This document shows, piece by piece, positions 23,905 through 32,503 of a stretch of DNA of 42,292 nt. How positions within the stretch are numbered: position 1 is the first letter of the stretch; every line of letters begins with the position of its first letter. This stretch comes from Alteromonas sp. BMJM2 (GTDB lineage: Bacteria > Pseudomonadota > Gammaproteobacteria > Enterobacterales > Alteromonadaceae). A model generated the notes under the pieces. It did no database searches and had not been told where the DNA came from. It worked only from the letters and a program-made list of their open reading frames with translations. A program made the translations under genes and the position numbers. The stretch lies in the NCBI RefSeq assembly GCF_027257845.1, contig NZ_JAPVOT010000026.1, positions 1 to 42,292 on the forward strand, written 5' to 3'.

Positions 23905-25571
23905 CGTGCTTCCTCACTGCTCTGACACTCGATGCTTGGAGATTTAAATTCTTCTTCAAATGCAGCACGCACTGCACCAATCACCGCCTGAGCTTTTGTT
24001 CTGGTTTCATCAGCCTCAGCTTGAGGGATCGAATCGTGAACAACGCCAGCGCCAGCTTGAATATACGCCGTATTGTTTTTTACGAAAGCCGAGCGGATTA
24101 CAATACACGTATCCATATCGCCTTGACCGTTTAAATAACCCACCGCGCCGCCGTAGCTACCGCGACGCTTTTTCTCAACCTGGCGAATAAGTGTGGCCGC
24201 GCTGACTTTTGGCGCGCCAACTAGGGTACCCATATTCATACAGGCTTGGTAAGCATTCAGCGCGTCTAAGTCATCGCGAAGTTGGCCAACCACTCGTGAC
24301 ACTAGATGCATCACGTGAGAATAACGATCTACCTTCAGTAAGTCTTTTACGAATCGAGTGCCAGGGCGGCTAACTTTCGCTACGTCATTGCGGGCCAAGT
24401 CCACTAGCATGATATGTTCAGACTTTTCTTTGGTATCTTCCCGTAAGTTTAATTCAATGCGGCTGTCCAGGTCGTGGTCGATGCTACCATCTGCACGTTT
24501 TCCACGAGGACGTGTACCTGCAATGGGATAAATTTCAATTTGGTTGGTGTCGCTGTCGTATTTAAGCGCAGACTCGGGTGAGGCGCCAAAAATAGCAAAT
24601 TCAGCGTCCTGCATGAAAAACATGTAGGGGCTTGGGTTTTGCTCTTTTAACTTGGCATAAGCCAGCAAGGGAGATGGACAAGGTAAAGAGAATGTACGCG
24701 ATGGCACAACCTGAAAAATGTCACCAGCCAGAATATGCTGCTTTAAATCGAGAACGTGATTGCAGAACACCTCGTCGCTCATATCTGTGTTGACGTGTGT
24801 CTGTCCACTGTTTACACCTTTTGCAAGCTCGGGCAATAAGTCACTTGCTGTGTTGCTCGTTAATTCAGGTGCTGCGGGCATGGCGCTAAGCTGTTGGTGT
24901 AATGCCTCTAACCGTTGAGCAACAGCGAAGTATTGCTGAGCCACATCTTCACCACTAAATACACTGCCAACCAAATGAGTTTCTCGAGTTTGATGATCAA
25001 CGGTAATTAAGGTTTCGGCTAAATAAAACACAAAGTCAGGGCAGTCGTTTTCACCGTCGACCACATCTGGAAGCGTCTCGAATCCTGCCAGCATATCGTA
25101 GGCGAACACACCACCAAGAAATATCGCGTGAGGGTGCTTTCGAATAGGCACAATCTTATTGACCACAATGCGAAGGGCGTCCATCACGCTTGCCGATTTT
25201 AACCTGCTGTCTTCGTCGAGTTCGCTTGAGGCTATATCGCATTCAAGGGTGATACACGTGTCATCACTATGGAGCACGTTAAGTCCCTCGGGACGCTCTG
25301 TTTGAAATAGCGGAAGCACTGATTTGCCGTTGCCCGTTAGCGCAGTGACAACAACAGTATGGCCACGGCATTCTAGCCTTAACGCAGCGTCAACCATTAG
25401 CAAGCTCTGCAGGTCATCTTTTGAGTCTATTTCCGCAGACTCGAGCAGTAAGGCATTACTTTTTTTGCCGCAAATATGGGCAAATGCGGCAAGGGGATCG
25501 TCTATGTAATGTCCCGCTTGTTCTATGGTTTCTACCTTGCCTGGAGATGTCCCCAGTTCTGCTAAACTCAT
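23901..25571 (-). CDS. trpE: Anthranilate synthase component I
   Basis: TrpE converts chorismate to anthranilate and is the feedback-controlled first step of the pathway. The 556-aa protein has the Trp-binding LLLESAEI element near the N-terminus, DIFQVVPSRTFSL, PIAGTRPRG, LVDLARNDVAKVSRPGTR and GAPKVSAATLI. I start at the ATG preceded by GGAGAG at about eight bases. A longer frame would translate the attenuator terminator and is rejected. A dispersed repeat near residue 255 encodes Ser-Gly-Gln-Thr-His in a linker before the chorismate-binding domain. Expression is probably controlled by the leader attenuator upstream. Confidence 0.96.
   Translation of the reverse strand: MSLAELGTSPGKVETIEQAGHYIDDPLAAFAHICGKKSNALLLESAEIDSKDDLQSLLMVDAALRLECRGHTVVVTALTGNGKSVLPLFQTERPEGLNVLHSDDTCITLECDIASSELDEDSRLKSASVMDALRIVVNKIVPIRKHPHAIFLGGVFAYDMLAGFETLPDVVDGENDCPDFVFYLAETLITVDHQTRETHLVGSVFSGEDVAQQYFAVAQRLEALHQQLSAMPAAPELTSNTASDLLPELAKGVNSGQTHVNTDMSDEVFCNHVLDLKQHILAGDIFQVVPSRTFSLPCPSPLLAYAKLKEQNPSPYMFFMQDAEFAIFGASPESALKYDSDTNQIEIYPIAGTRPRGKRADGSIDHDLDSRIELNLREDTKEKSEHIMLVDLARNDVAKVSRPGTRFVKDLLKVDRYSHVMHLVSRVVGQLRDDLDALNAYQACMNMGTLVGAPKVSAATLIRQVEKKRRGSYGGAVGYLNGQGDMDTCIVIRSAFVKNNTAYIQAGAGVVHDSIPQAEADETRTKAQAVIGAVRAAFEEEFKSPSIECQSSEEAR
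24797..24806 (-). repeat. Dispersed repeat inside trpE
   Basis: GGACAGACAC with preceding AGT, sense orientation, read as S-G-Q-T, the same frame as in both amidohydrolases. The eleventh base differs from the core (A instead of T). This is the last copy found in the window. Confidence 0.78.
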
Positions 25572-25603
25572 TTTTGCTACTCTCCAACTGCAAAAAGATA
25601 AAA

Positions 25604-25629
25604 AAAAGGCCCGTACTAACGGGCCTTTT
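25604..25629 (-). terminator. trp attenuator terminator
   Basis: On the minus strand, AAAAGGCCCGT pairs with ACGGGCCTTTT around a TAGT loop, followed by a T run. It lies between trpL and trpE. The competing antiterminator uses AACGGGC at the trpL stop codon (25662-25668), which is exactly complementary to GCCCGTT in the left arm of the terminator. Confidence 0.92.
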
Positions 25630-25665
25630 GTGTATTCATTCACGCACTACCGTGCACACCGCCCG

Positions 25666-25731
25666 TTAAACTAGGGAGTGCCACCACCAAGCTGCAATTT
25701 TCATTGCTGTAGAATTTGTTGATAAACGCAT
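25666..25731 (-). CDS. trpL: trp operon leader peptide with three tandem Trp codons
   Basis: A 21-codon frame reads MRLSTNSTAMKIAAWWWHSLV and stops just before the antiterminator. Three consecutive TGG codons let ribosome stalling sense charged tRNA-Trp. GCACTCCC around the codons after the Trp run can pair with GGTAGTGC downstream (7 of 8), forming the 1:2 protector stem. AACGGGC with GCCCGTT forms 2:3, and the G+C-rich hairpin with a T run forms 3:4. This is the complete classical attenuator. I see no convincing TrpR operator. Confidence 0.92.
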   Translation of the reverse strand: MRLSTNSTAMKIAAWWWHSLV

Positions 25732-25746
25732 GAATAACTCGCTATT

Positions 25747-25815
25747 TGGTTCAAACTTCAATAGGCATTGAAGCTATAAAAACGTATACTTTGTCCCTAT
25801 AGAAGAAAACAAAAC
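25747..25815 (-). promoter_or_regulatory. trpEp: Candidate trp promoter region
   Basis: On the minus strand, TTGTTT is followed after about 18 bases by TATACG, a passable sigma-70 promoter upstream of trpL. The same short interval must hold the promoter for the divergent rnm gene. Assigned from spacing and consensus only. Confidence 0.3.
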
Positions 25816-25822
25816 GCCTTTT

Positions 25823-26686
25823 GTGTCAACCTTAAATTTGCATAAGACATTGAAAATAGATCTACATAGCCATACAAAATTTTCAGACGGCCATCTTACG
25901 CCCACTGAACTGGTGCTGCGCGCTCATACTATGCAGGTGGATGTGCTCGCAATCACAGACCACGATACCGTCGCCGGGCTCGATGAAGCGCATGCCACGC
26001 AAGCGCAGCAAAAACGCCCACTTACGCTCATTGACGGTGTTGAAATTTCTACTCTGTGGCATGGTTTCGATATTCATGTGGTAGGGCTTAATGTAAATCG
26101 AGAGTGCCCTATCTTTCTTGCTCGCTTGCAAGCGCAAGCCGATGCGCGAGAAGAACGCGCTGCGTTGATTGCAGAAAAGCTTGAAAGATGCGGATTCGAG
26201 GGCGTGTTAACACGGGCCAAAGCGCTTGCTGGAGTAGGGCAAGTAACCCGTGCTCACTTCGCCAGAGTGCTAGTGAATAATTACGGTGTGCCTACCATGA
26301 ATGCGGCATTTAAAAAGTACTTAGGCAAGGGCAAGCGGGCGGCAGTAAAAGCGCAATGGCCAAGTATTGATACTGCCATAACCTGGATTCAAGAATCAGG
26401 CGGGCAAGCGGTATTGGCGCATCCTGCTCATTACGATATGACCGCGAAATGGCTTCGCCGGCTTGTTGCTTTTTTTGAGCAATCAGGTGGAGACGCCATG
26501 GAAACCGCATTTCCTGGCATCAACAAAACTAAGCAAGAGCTAATTAACGAGTTGGCAGAAAGTCACGGTTTATTTGCTTCTGCAGGCTCTGATTTCCATT
26601 TTCCGTCTCGTTGGACCGAACTTGGAAAGAATTTAGGCATAAACAGCAAGTTGACACCTGTCTGGCATAATTGGCAGCATATCTAG
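25823..26686 (+). CDS. rnm: PHP-domain phosphoesterase / 5'-3' exoribonuclease RNase AM
   Basis: The gene is divergent from trpL exactly as yciV/rnm is in E. coli. The 287-aa PHP-domain protein has the metal-binding motifs DLHSHTKFSDG, ITDHDT, the Glu in DGVEIST, AHPAHYDM and the final GSDFH. E. coli RNase AM degrades short RNAs and 3',5'-nucleotide bisphosphates and helps mature 5' ends of rRNAs. That function is transferred by similarity. The start is a GTG with a weak binding site, and the conserved domain begins about ten residues later. It is followed by yciO 177 bp downstream. Confidence 0.9.
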   Translation: MSTLNLHKTLKIDLHSHTKFSDGHLTPTELVLRAHTMQVDVLAITDHDTVAGLDEAHATQAQQKRPLTLIDGVEISTLWHGFDIHVVGLNVNRECPIFLARLQAQADAREERAALIAEKLERCGFEGVLTRAKALAGVGQVTRAHFARVLVNNYGVPTMNAAFKKYLGKGKRAAVKAQWPSIDTAITWIQESGGQAVLAHPAHYDMTAKWLRRLVAFFEQSGGDAMETAFPGINKTKQELINELAESHGLFASAGSDFHFPSRWTELGKNLGINSKLTPVWHNWQHI

Positions 26687-26863
26687 GGCGTTATGGTAGC
26701 ATTTTACTCTTTGTCGCCGATTTTTTATTTGGGCCCTTTGACTTAGCCCACTAGGCCTACAGGACTGTATCGCGATTAAAATGCTGCCATTTAGCCCAAA
26801 ACTCGTACAACAAAGATTAACACGCCCTAACAACTTACTTAACTGATGGGATGAAGAGACACC

Positions 26864-27484
26864 ATGAGCCAATTTTTTTATGTTCACCCAGATAATCCTC
26901 AAAAACGACTTATCACTCAAGCCTGTGAGTTGATTCGCGATGGAGCCGTGGTGGTTTATCCTACAGATTCTGGTTACGCTATCGGCTGTCAAATCGAGGA
27001 CAAAAAAGCTTTAGAGCAATTGTGCCGCATTCGTCAGATAAACAAAGATCACAACTTCACGTTAATGTGTCGCGACATGTCTGAGCTGTCGATTTACGCA
27101 AAAGTAGACAACACGGCTTTTCGCCAAATCAAAAACAACACGCCAGGGCGCTATACCTTTGTGTTAAAAGCTACGCGAGAAGTGCCGAAGCGCTTACAAA
27201 ACCCAAAGCGTAAAACAATTGGTATTCGCGTGCCGGACAACGCCATTGCGCTAGCACTGCTAGAAGAGCTGGGCGAACCATTGATGTCTACATCGCTTAT
27301 TTTGCCAGGTAAAACAGAAGCTGAATCTGATCCAGACGTTATTCGCGAGAATCTTGAGAAGCAAGTTGGGTTAATTATCCACGGTGGTTATATTGGCGAG
27401 CATCTTACTACGGTAGTGGATTTGTCAGATGATACGCCGGTTATATTACGTGAAGGTACCGGTGACATTACGCCGTTTCAGTAA
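26864..27484 (+). CDS. yciO: YciO, Sua5/YrdC-family protein
   Basis: The 206-aa product has the same length as E. coli YciO. The YrdC-fold core reads GAVVVYPTDSGYAIGCQ, LCRIRQINKDHNFTLMCRDMSEL, GRYTFVLKATREVPKR, IGIRVPDN and MSTSLILPG. Relatives TsaC and Sua5 make threonylcarbamoyl-AMP for tRNA t6A. YciO's own contribution is less clear. The order rnm-yciO-(scpAB)-rluB is common in gammaproteobacteria. Ten bases separate it from the scpA frame, so these genes are likely co-transcribed. Confidence 0.93.
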   Translation: MSQFFYVHPDNPQKRLITQACELIRDGAVVVYPTDSGYAIGCQIEDKKALEQLCRIRQINKDHNFTLMCRDMSELSIYAKVDNTAFRQIKNNTPGRYTFVLKATREVPKRLQNPKRKTIGIRVPDNAIALALLEELGEPLMSTSLILPGKTEAESDPDVIRENLEKQVGLIIHGGYIGEHLTTVVDLSDDTPVILREGTGDITPFQ

Positions 27485-27493
27485 CGATAGTCT

Positions 27494-28438
27494 TTGCAGC
27501 GAAAACTTACGTTGAACAATGACCTAAACACTGAAGAGACAGGCGCTGAGCTTGCCACCACCGACATGCCCAGCAATGTGTCTAAAGGTGGCGAGCTTAT
27601 AAACGCAGAACTTACTAACGGCGAAAAGCAGTCGCAGGTGCCTGTTCAGCAGCCATTACCTCTGGCGTTTATCAACGGTGAGGCGTTGATTGAAAAGCCA
27701 GAGGACTTGTTTATTCCTCCCGATGCTCTCGAGGTGATACTTGAAACCTTTGAGGGGCCGTTAGATTTACTGCTTTATCTCATCAGAAAACAAAAGTTTG
27801 ATATCACCGTATTGCCCATTGCTGATGTCACTAAGCAGTATATGGAATATGTGGATGCCATGATGGCGCTAAAGCTTGAGCTAGCCGCAGAATATCTTTT
27901 GATGGCGGCGATTTTAGCTGAGATAAAATCTCGCCTGTTACTGCCTAAACGAAGTGACGAAAGCGATGATGAGGAAGACCCTCGCGCCGAGCTTATAAGG
28001 CGCCTGAAAGAGTACGAACTGGTAAAGCAAGCCGCGGAAGACTTAGATGAGCAGCCGCGCTTAGAGCGTGATGTGTTCAACGTTACTGTTTCAACAAGCT
28101 CTAACGTAGTGCCTATCAGGGTTGAGCCTGATGTGTCTCTTGCAGAGGTGGTATTGGCATTTAGCCAAGCAATGAAGCGGGCTCAAGCCTTTGAGCATCA
28201 TACTATTGCAAGAGAGGCGCTGAGCACGCGAGAGCGCATGTCATTGATATTGAGTCTTCTCAATAGCACAGATTACTCGCCTCTTGAGGCGCTTTTCACT
28301 GTGGAGGAGGGACGCGCTGGTGTGGTGGTATCATTTTTAGCCATTTTAGAGCTAATGAAAGAACAACTTATTTTTTGCATACAGGCAGGTCCTTTCGCTA
28401 AAATTCATGTAAAATTGGGCTCACATGAAGAAAATTAA
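27494..28438 (+). CDS. scpA: Segregation and condensation protein A (kleisin)
   Basis: ScpA is the kleisin of the Smc-ScpAB complex that organises chromosomes. The conserved start ILETFEGPLDLLLYLIRKQKFDI and the MAAILAEIKSRLLLP helix are clear, with the C-terminal winged helix (SLLNSTDYSPLEALF, VVSFLAILELMKEQ) binding the Smc head. About 75 hydrophilic residues precede the core. The start is therefore uncertain: TTG at 27494 gives 314 aa, and the first ATG at 27566 gives 290. The 3' end overlaps scpB by 14 bases. Confidence 0.9.
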   Translation: MQRKLTLNNDLNTEETGAELATTDMPSNVSKGGELINAELTNGEKQSQVPVQQPLPLAFINGEALIEKPEDLFIPPDALEVILETFEGPLDLLLYLIRKQKFDITVLPIADVTKQYMEYVDAMMALKLELAAEYLLMAAILAEIKSRLLLPKRSDESDDEEDPRAELIRRLKEYELVKQAAEDLDEQPRLERDVFNVTVSTSSNVVPIRVEPDVSLAEVVLAFSQAMKRAQAFEHHTIAREALSTRERMSLILSLLNSTDYSPLEALFTVEEGRAGVVVSFLAILELMKEQLIFCIQAGPFAKIHVKLGSHEEN

Positions 28439-29018
28439 TACCGCACAGCTTAAGCAGCTAGTTGAAGCTGCTATATTTGTAGCAGATAAACCCATTACCA
28501 AACAGCAGTTGAAAGAGTCTGTGCTGAGCGATTTTACCGTAGCGGACAGAACCTTAAGCAAGGTCATTAACGAAATAAAGTTAGATTATCAGCCCCGCGG
28601 AATTCAGCTAATTGAAGTAGCAAGTGGCTTTCGATTTCAGTCCCTTGACGCGCTCAGCCCCTGGTTAAGCAAACTATGGCAAGAAGGTGCACCAAAGTAT
28701 TCGCGCGCAATGTTAGAAACATTGGCGCTTGTTGCGTATCGTCAACCCATTACCCGCGGAGAAATTGAGCAAGTAAGGGGAGTGGCGGTAAGCAGCAATA
28801 TTATAAAAACACTCACAGAACGAGATTGGATTAAAGTTGTAGGGCACAAAGAAGTGCCGGGGCGTCCAGCGCTTTATGCTACAACCAAAGGTTTTCTAGA
28901 TTATTTTTCTATGTCATCACTGGCCGATTTGCCAAATGCAGATGCTTTTGAAAATATGGCAGAAAGTATTGAATCTGACTCGACGCTTAAGGTGTTAAAT
29001 GAGGCACCGTCAACATAG
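28425..29018 (+). CDS. scpB: Segregation and condensation protein B
   Basis: ScpB dimerises through its first winged helix and binds the kleisin ScpA. The 197-aa protein has LVEAAIFVADKPITKQQL, the second winged helix YSRAMLETLALVAYRQPITRGEIEQVRGV and the motif LTERDWIKVVGHKEVPGRPALYATT, all typical. The acidic C-terminal tail is variable in the family. It overlaps scpA, and rluB starts about 40 bp further on. Confidence 0.95.
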   Translation: MKKINTAQLKQLVEAAIFVADKPITKQQLKESVLSDFTVADRTLSKVINEIKLDYQPRGIQLIEVASGFRFQSLDALSPWLSKLWQEGAPKYSRAMLETLALVAYRQPITRGEIEQVRGVAVSSNIIKTLTERDWIKVVGHKEVPGRPALYATTKGFLDYFSMSSLADLPNADAFENMAESIESDSTLKVLNEAPST

Positions 29019-29060
29019 ACCGTGCGACCGTAAACAAGCAAATAAAGAGTGAAGTTACCC

Positions 29061-29960
29061 ATGACTGAAAAGTTGCAAAAAGTACTAGCTAACCAAGGGC
29101 TAGGCTCGCGACGAGAGATGGAACGTTGGATTGACGACGGTAGAGTATCGGTAGATGGAACCGTTGCAACCCTTGGCGATCGCGTTGACAACACCGCGAA
29201 CATTCGCGTTGATGGCCATTTGTTATCCCGCCAAACCGAACAGCCTGTGTGCCGTGTTCTTATGTACAACAAACCAGAGGGTGAGTTGTGTAGCAGACAC
29301 GATCCAGAAGGCCGAGATACGGTGTTTGACCGACTTCCAGCAATACGCCTAGGGCGATGGATAACGGTAGGCCGCTTAGATATGAACACCAGTGGTTTAT
29401 TGCTATTCACCAACGACGGTGAGCTCGCCAACCGACTGATGCACCCTAAGTGCGAAGTTGAACGGGAATACGCAGTACGTGTATTTGGTGAAGTTACTGG
29501 CAAAACTATCAGCACCCTTAAAAAAGGGGTTCAGCTAGAAGATGGTGAAGCCAAGTTCCTCACGGTATCTGGCGCTCCTACACCGCAACTATCCGAAGAC
29601 GAAAGTATGAACCGCTGGTACAACGTTACCCTTAAAGAGGGGCGTAACCGAGAAGTTCGTCGATTATGGGAGTCTCAAGGCGTTCAGGTAAGCCGTCTTA
29701 TCCGCGTAAAATACGGTCCTATCGAACTGCAAAAACGCTTGCCTCAAGGTGCGTGGGTGGAATTGGAACTATCAGATGTTAACGCGCTGAGAAAGCATGT
29801 TCAATTAACTGACGAAACCCAGACCATGGTGAATGTGAACCAACAGGGCAAGCTGGATCACGTTAGGTTAAGCCGCATGCGTCGCTCGGTGAAAAAGCAC
29901 AAAGTGCGCAAGCAGCAAGGGCTTAAAAATAGAGTGGGCCGCGCTACTAAGCGAAAGTAA
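29061..29960 (+). CDS. rluB: 23S rRNA pseudouridine(2605) synthase
   Basis: RluB isomerises U2605 of 23S rRNA. The 299-aa protein has an N-terminal S4 RNA-binding domain ([22 protein letters not shown]) and the RsuA/RluB catalytic domain with [20 protein letters not shown], where the Asp is catalytic, and NREVRRLWE. It ends in a lysine/arginine-rich tail ([15 protein letters not shown]) typical of RluB. A GTG at 29049 would add four residues, but ATG 29061 has better spacing to AGAGTGAAG. Confidence 0.94.
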   Translation: MTEKLQKVLANQGLGSRREMERWIDDGRVSVDGTVATLGDRVDNTANIRVDGHLLSRQTEQPVCRVLMYNKPEGELCSRHDPEGRDTVFDRLPAIRLGRWITVGRLDMNTSGLLLFTNDGELANRLMHPKCEVEREYAVRVFGEVTGKTISTLKKGVQLEDGEAKFLTVSGAPTPQLSEDESMNRWYNVTLKEGRNREVRRLWESQGVQVSRLIRVKYGPIELQKRLPQGAWVELELSDVNALRKHVQLTDETQTMVNVNQQGKLDHVRLSRMRRSVKKHKVRKQQGLKNRVGRATKRK

Positions 29961-30019
29961 AGTCGAGTACTTTACATAGCGCGAGTTAGACTCAAGAAAC
30001 GCAAAAAATAGTAAAAGTG

Positions 30020-30046
30020 AAAAAGGGCAGCACGCCCTTTTTCTTT
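30020..30046. terminator. Terminator after rluB
   Basis: AAAAAGGGC and GCCCTTTTT form a stem with an AGCAC loop. The A and T flanks make it usable in both directions, ending rluB and possibly the convergent kinase gene. Confidence 0.9.
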
Positions 30047-30117
30047 ATCTGCTACTTCTCACCAAATCTATCTAGTAACGTTATACGAGCTTAGCCGAAC
30101 CAATCTTAACCGATTGC

Positions 30118-31605
30118 TCACGTATGTTGGGCAAGGGTTAATTCAAAACTAAAGCACGTCCCTCGCCCCAATTGACTTTCTACCTGTAAATCCGAATTCA
30201 GCAGCGCCATCAGCTTTTTACAAATAGCTAATCCTAACCCCACGTGGCTAAGGCTACCTTTCTCTGTATTGCTAGCTTGATATCTAGCATCGAAGATAAA
30301 CGCAATTTCCTTGTCGCTTATACCTACGCCAGTATCAATAATATCTACCCGCAATTTTTCATCAAAAATAGTGACTTTTAGGTCAATACTTCCATTGGGG
30401 TGCGTGTGACGTATCGCGTTGGCAATTAGGTTAGTAAGCACCCGTTCAAGCTTTCCAATGTCTGCAAATACGTGATACTCGAAATGATTGGGAATAACGC
30501 GAATTGTAATGCCTTTCTGTTTAGCATCCAGCTCAAACTTTGCCGCTACATCGTGCAATAATTCTCCTAAAGGAAAGGACTCTTGGTTAAGCATTACTTG
30601 ACCGCCTTCTAGGTAGGCCAACTCAAATATCTGGTCGATGAGGTGCTTTAGGTTTTTGGCATTCTTTAACGATACATCAATAAAGTACTGTCTATCCTCA
30701 TTCGACAGGCTATCAGCATTAATTGCCAACGTTTCGATGTATCCCTGCAAACTGGCTAGCGGTGTTCGCAAGTCATGAGATAAGTCGGCCAGCAGCACGC
30801 GTCGTTGGCTATCAATTTTATTTAATTGCGTAAACTGATCATCAATGTGCAATAGCATATCGTGAAAACCACATCCTAGGCGGTCTATCTCGTTGGTGCT
30901 GTTTTTGTCCCACTTGGCTAAAACGGGCATTAACTTTTCTCGGTCAAATTCAGCTTTGCATACCTTATCCATGTCATCACTTAAGCGCCTAAGGGGGTGA
31001 GTGAAATATTTAAAAAGGATCAAAAGCACGGTTAATAGCAAAGCCATACCCACAAACATAAACAACGCTACTTCTCGCATGCTTTGGCTGTTTTTCAAAT
31101 TAGCAAGAATGGAGTCGTAACGCTCACCGCCAATAATCACATACAAGTAGCCTTGAAGCGTGTCTTGCTTGTATACAGGGGCGGCTGAAAATATCTTATG
31201 CTGGCCTAGGTTTCTTGGGTCATCTCCAAGAATAGGTAACTCAATGTCGGTATTAACTAATTGAAGAATGGGGGTTAAATCGATTTTCTTTGCCTTTACC
31301 TTACCCGGCTCTGCTGAGTAGGTAAGAATGTCACCTTGCGGACTGAGATAATAAAATTCGAAATTGGGCCCTAGCACCATCAGCGTGTGAAATAGATTCT
31401 CTAACGCTTTGTAGTCGTAAACCCCTTCTTCGAGCAGCGGATTGTCGCCAACTAAATGCTCAGCCAAACCAATATGGAGTCTTTGCTCAGCTTCTTCTTG
31501 GGTTCGCTGTTGCAGTAAGTTAGTGACGTAAAAGCAGGCAACAATAACGACCATAAATACGCCCACTACATACACTGCAACGCGAGGATAAAAACTGAGT
31601 TTCAT
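30118..31605 (-). CDS. Sensor histidine kinase
   Basis: The 495-aa membrane kinase has helices near residues 8-28 and 178-199, a periplasmic sensor domain between them, and a HAMP linker (THPLRRLSDDMDKV). The HisKA H-box DLSHDLRTPLASLQG has His277. The ATPase domain is complete: NLIANAIRHT, DTGVGI, HVGLGLAICKKL. The stimulus is unknown. It lies 11 bp after its response regulator and downstream of two secreted spondin-domain genes on the same strand, so those proteins may be linked to its signal or its output. Confidence 0.93.
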   Translation of the reverse strand: MKLSFYPRVAVYVVGVFMVVIVACFYVTNLLQQRTQEEAEQRLHIGLAEHLVGDNPLLEEGVYDYKALENLFHTLMVLGPNFEFYYLSPQGDILTYSAEPGKVKAKKIDLTPILQLVNTDIELPILGDDPRNLGQHKIFSAAPVYKQDTLQGYLYVIIGGERYDSILANLKNSQSMREVALFMFVGMALLLTVLLILFKYFTHPLRRLSDDMDKVCKAEFDREKLMPVLAKWDKNSTNEIDRLGCGFHDMLLHIDDQFTQLNKIDSQRRVLLADLSHDLRTPLASLQGYIETLAINADSLSNEDRQYFIDVSLKNAKNLKHLIDQIFELAYLEGGQVMLNQESFPLGELLHDVAAKFELDAKQKGITIRVIPNHFEYHVFADIGKLERVLTNLIANAIRHTHPNGSIDLKVTIFDEKLRVDIIDTGVGISDKEIAFIFDARYQASNTEKGSLSHVGLGLAICKKLMALLNSDLQVESQLGRGTCFSFELTLAQHT

Positions 31606-31616
31606 TGGTTTGTTCC

Positions 31617-32345
31617 TTATGAGCCCACACCTTGTGGATTGAATTTATAGCCAACGCCCCACACGGTCTGTACTATTTGCGGCGCAGTGGCGTCGTTTTC
31701 CAATTTAAATCGCAGCCGGTTGATGTGAGAGTTAACCGTATGTTCATACCCGCTATGATGATATCCCCATACCGATTCAAGTAACTGGCTTCTGCTAAAA
31801 ACTTGCCCAGGATGACTGGCTAAGTGATGAAGTAATTCAAATTCGGTTACGGTAAGTACTAATTCTTTTCCCTGCAAAAAGACTTCATGACTCTGCTGGT
31901 CAATGGTAAGGCTTCCGATGGTTAATGAAGTGGTAGGTTTTTGCTGGCTGTTTTGAGTATTCTGGTTATTTAACAGGGCATGAAATTTCCGCAGTTGTGA
32001 GCGCACCCTGGCCTGTAGTTCTCGCACACTGAAGGGTTTGGTCATGTAATCGTCGGCGCCTAGCTCTAACCCTAGCACTCTGTCGGTTTCCGACGTCTTT
32101 GAGGTAAGCATAATAATAATTTGCATCGGAAGTGCTTCCCGCACCTGTCGGCAAATATCTAAGCCGTTCATTGATGGCAGCATAACGTCTAATATCACAA
32201 TGGCGTATTCACCAGTCAATGCACTTTTAAGTGCTGCTTTGCCATCAGATTTGTGCTCAATGTTCACCCCCAATTCTTGCAAATTGACTCTCATAAGATT
32301 TGCTATATCCAGATCGTCTTCAACGATTAATATTGTGTCAGTCAT
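31617..32345 (-). CDS. OmpR/PhoB-family response regulator
   Basis: The 242-aa protein has a receiver with Asp53 in VILDVMLP, acidic residues Glu9-Asp10-Asp11, Thr in MLTSKTS and Lys in DYMTKPF. A Gln/Asn/Thr-rich linker (NNQNTQNSQQKPTTS) follows, then a winged-helix output domain (LTVTEFELLHHLASHPG, HTVNSHINRLRFKLE, VWGVGYKF). It is cognate to the kinase 11 bp downstream. Confidence 0.94.
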   Translation of the reverse strand: MTDTILIVEDDLDIANLMRVNLQELGVNIEHKSDGKAALKSALTGEYAIVILDVMLPSMNGLDICRQVREALPMQIIIMLTSKTSETDRVLGLELGADDYMTKPFSVRELQARVRSQLRKFHALLNNQNTQNSQQKPTTSLTIGSLTIDQQSHEVFLQGKELVLTVTEFELLHHLASHPGQVFSRSQLLESVWGYHHSGYEHTVNSHINRLRFKLENDATAPQIVQTVWGVGYKFNPQGVGS

Positions 32346-32384
32346 CCGAGGCGTTCCGCGCGGTAAAAAATAAGTAGAACGATG

Positions 32385-32421
32385 AAAAGGCGTTAATCTT
32401 TCATCTGATTAACGCTTTTAT
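32385..32421. terminator. Terminator between the spondin genes and the two-component operon
   Basis: AAAAGGCGTTAATC pairs with GATTAACGCTTTT around an eight-base loop, with T runs in both directions. It would end or attenuate transcription coming from the spondin genes before the response regulator. Confidence 0.8.
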
Positions 32422-32503
32422 TTTGTGAGTCGGTTTATGTCAGGGCATTTGGTAGCATTTCTACCGAATGCTGGGGCCATTTGCCCTTAGGAATACATTC
32501 ACA

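Noticed and set aside
352..24806. CsrA/RsmA binding sites as the explanation of the GGA-containing repeat
   Set aside because: CsrA sites need ANGGA in hairpin loops near ribosome binding sites. Here conservation extends over the whole 11-mer, and most copies lie away from start codons.
25572..25643. N-terminal extension of trpE by 24 codons
   Set aside because: The extension would translate through the attenuator terminator hairpin. The ATG at 25571 has a proper binding site and fits the family start.
25732..25822. TrpR operator upstream of trpL
   Set aside because: I searched for a CTAG-centred palindrome like the E. coli operator and found none convincing.
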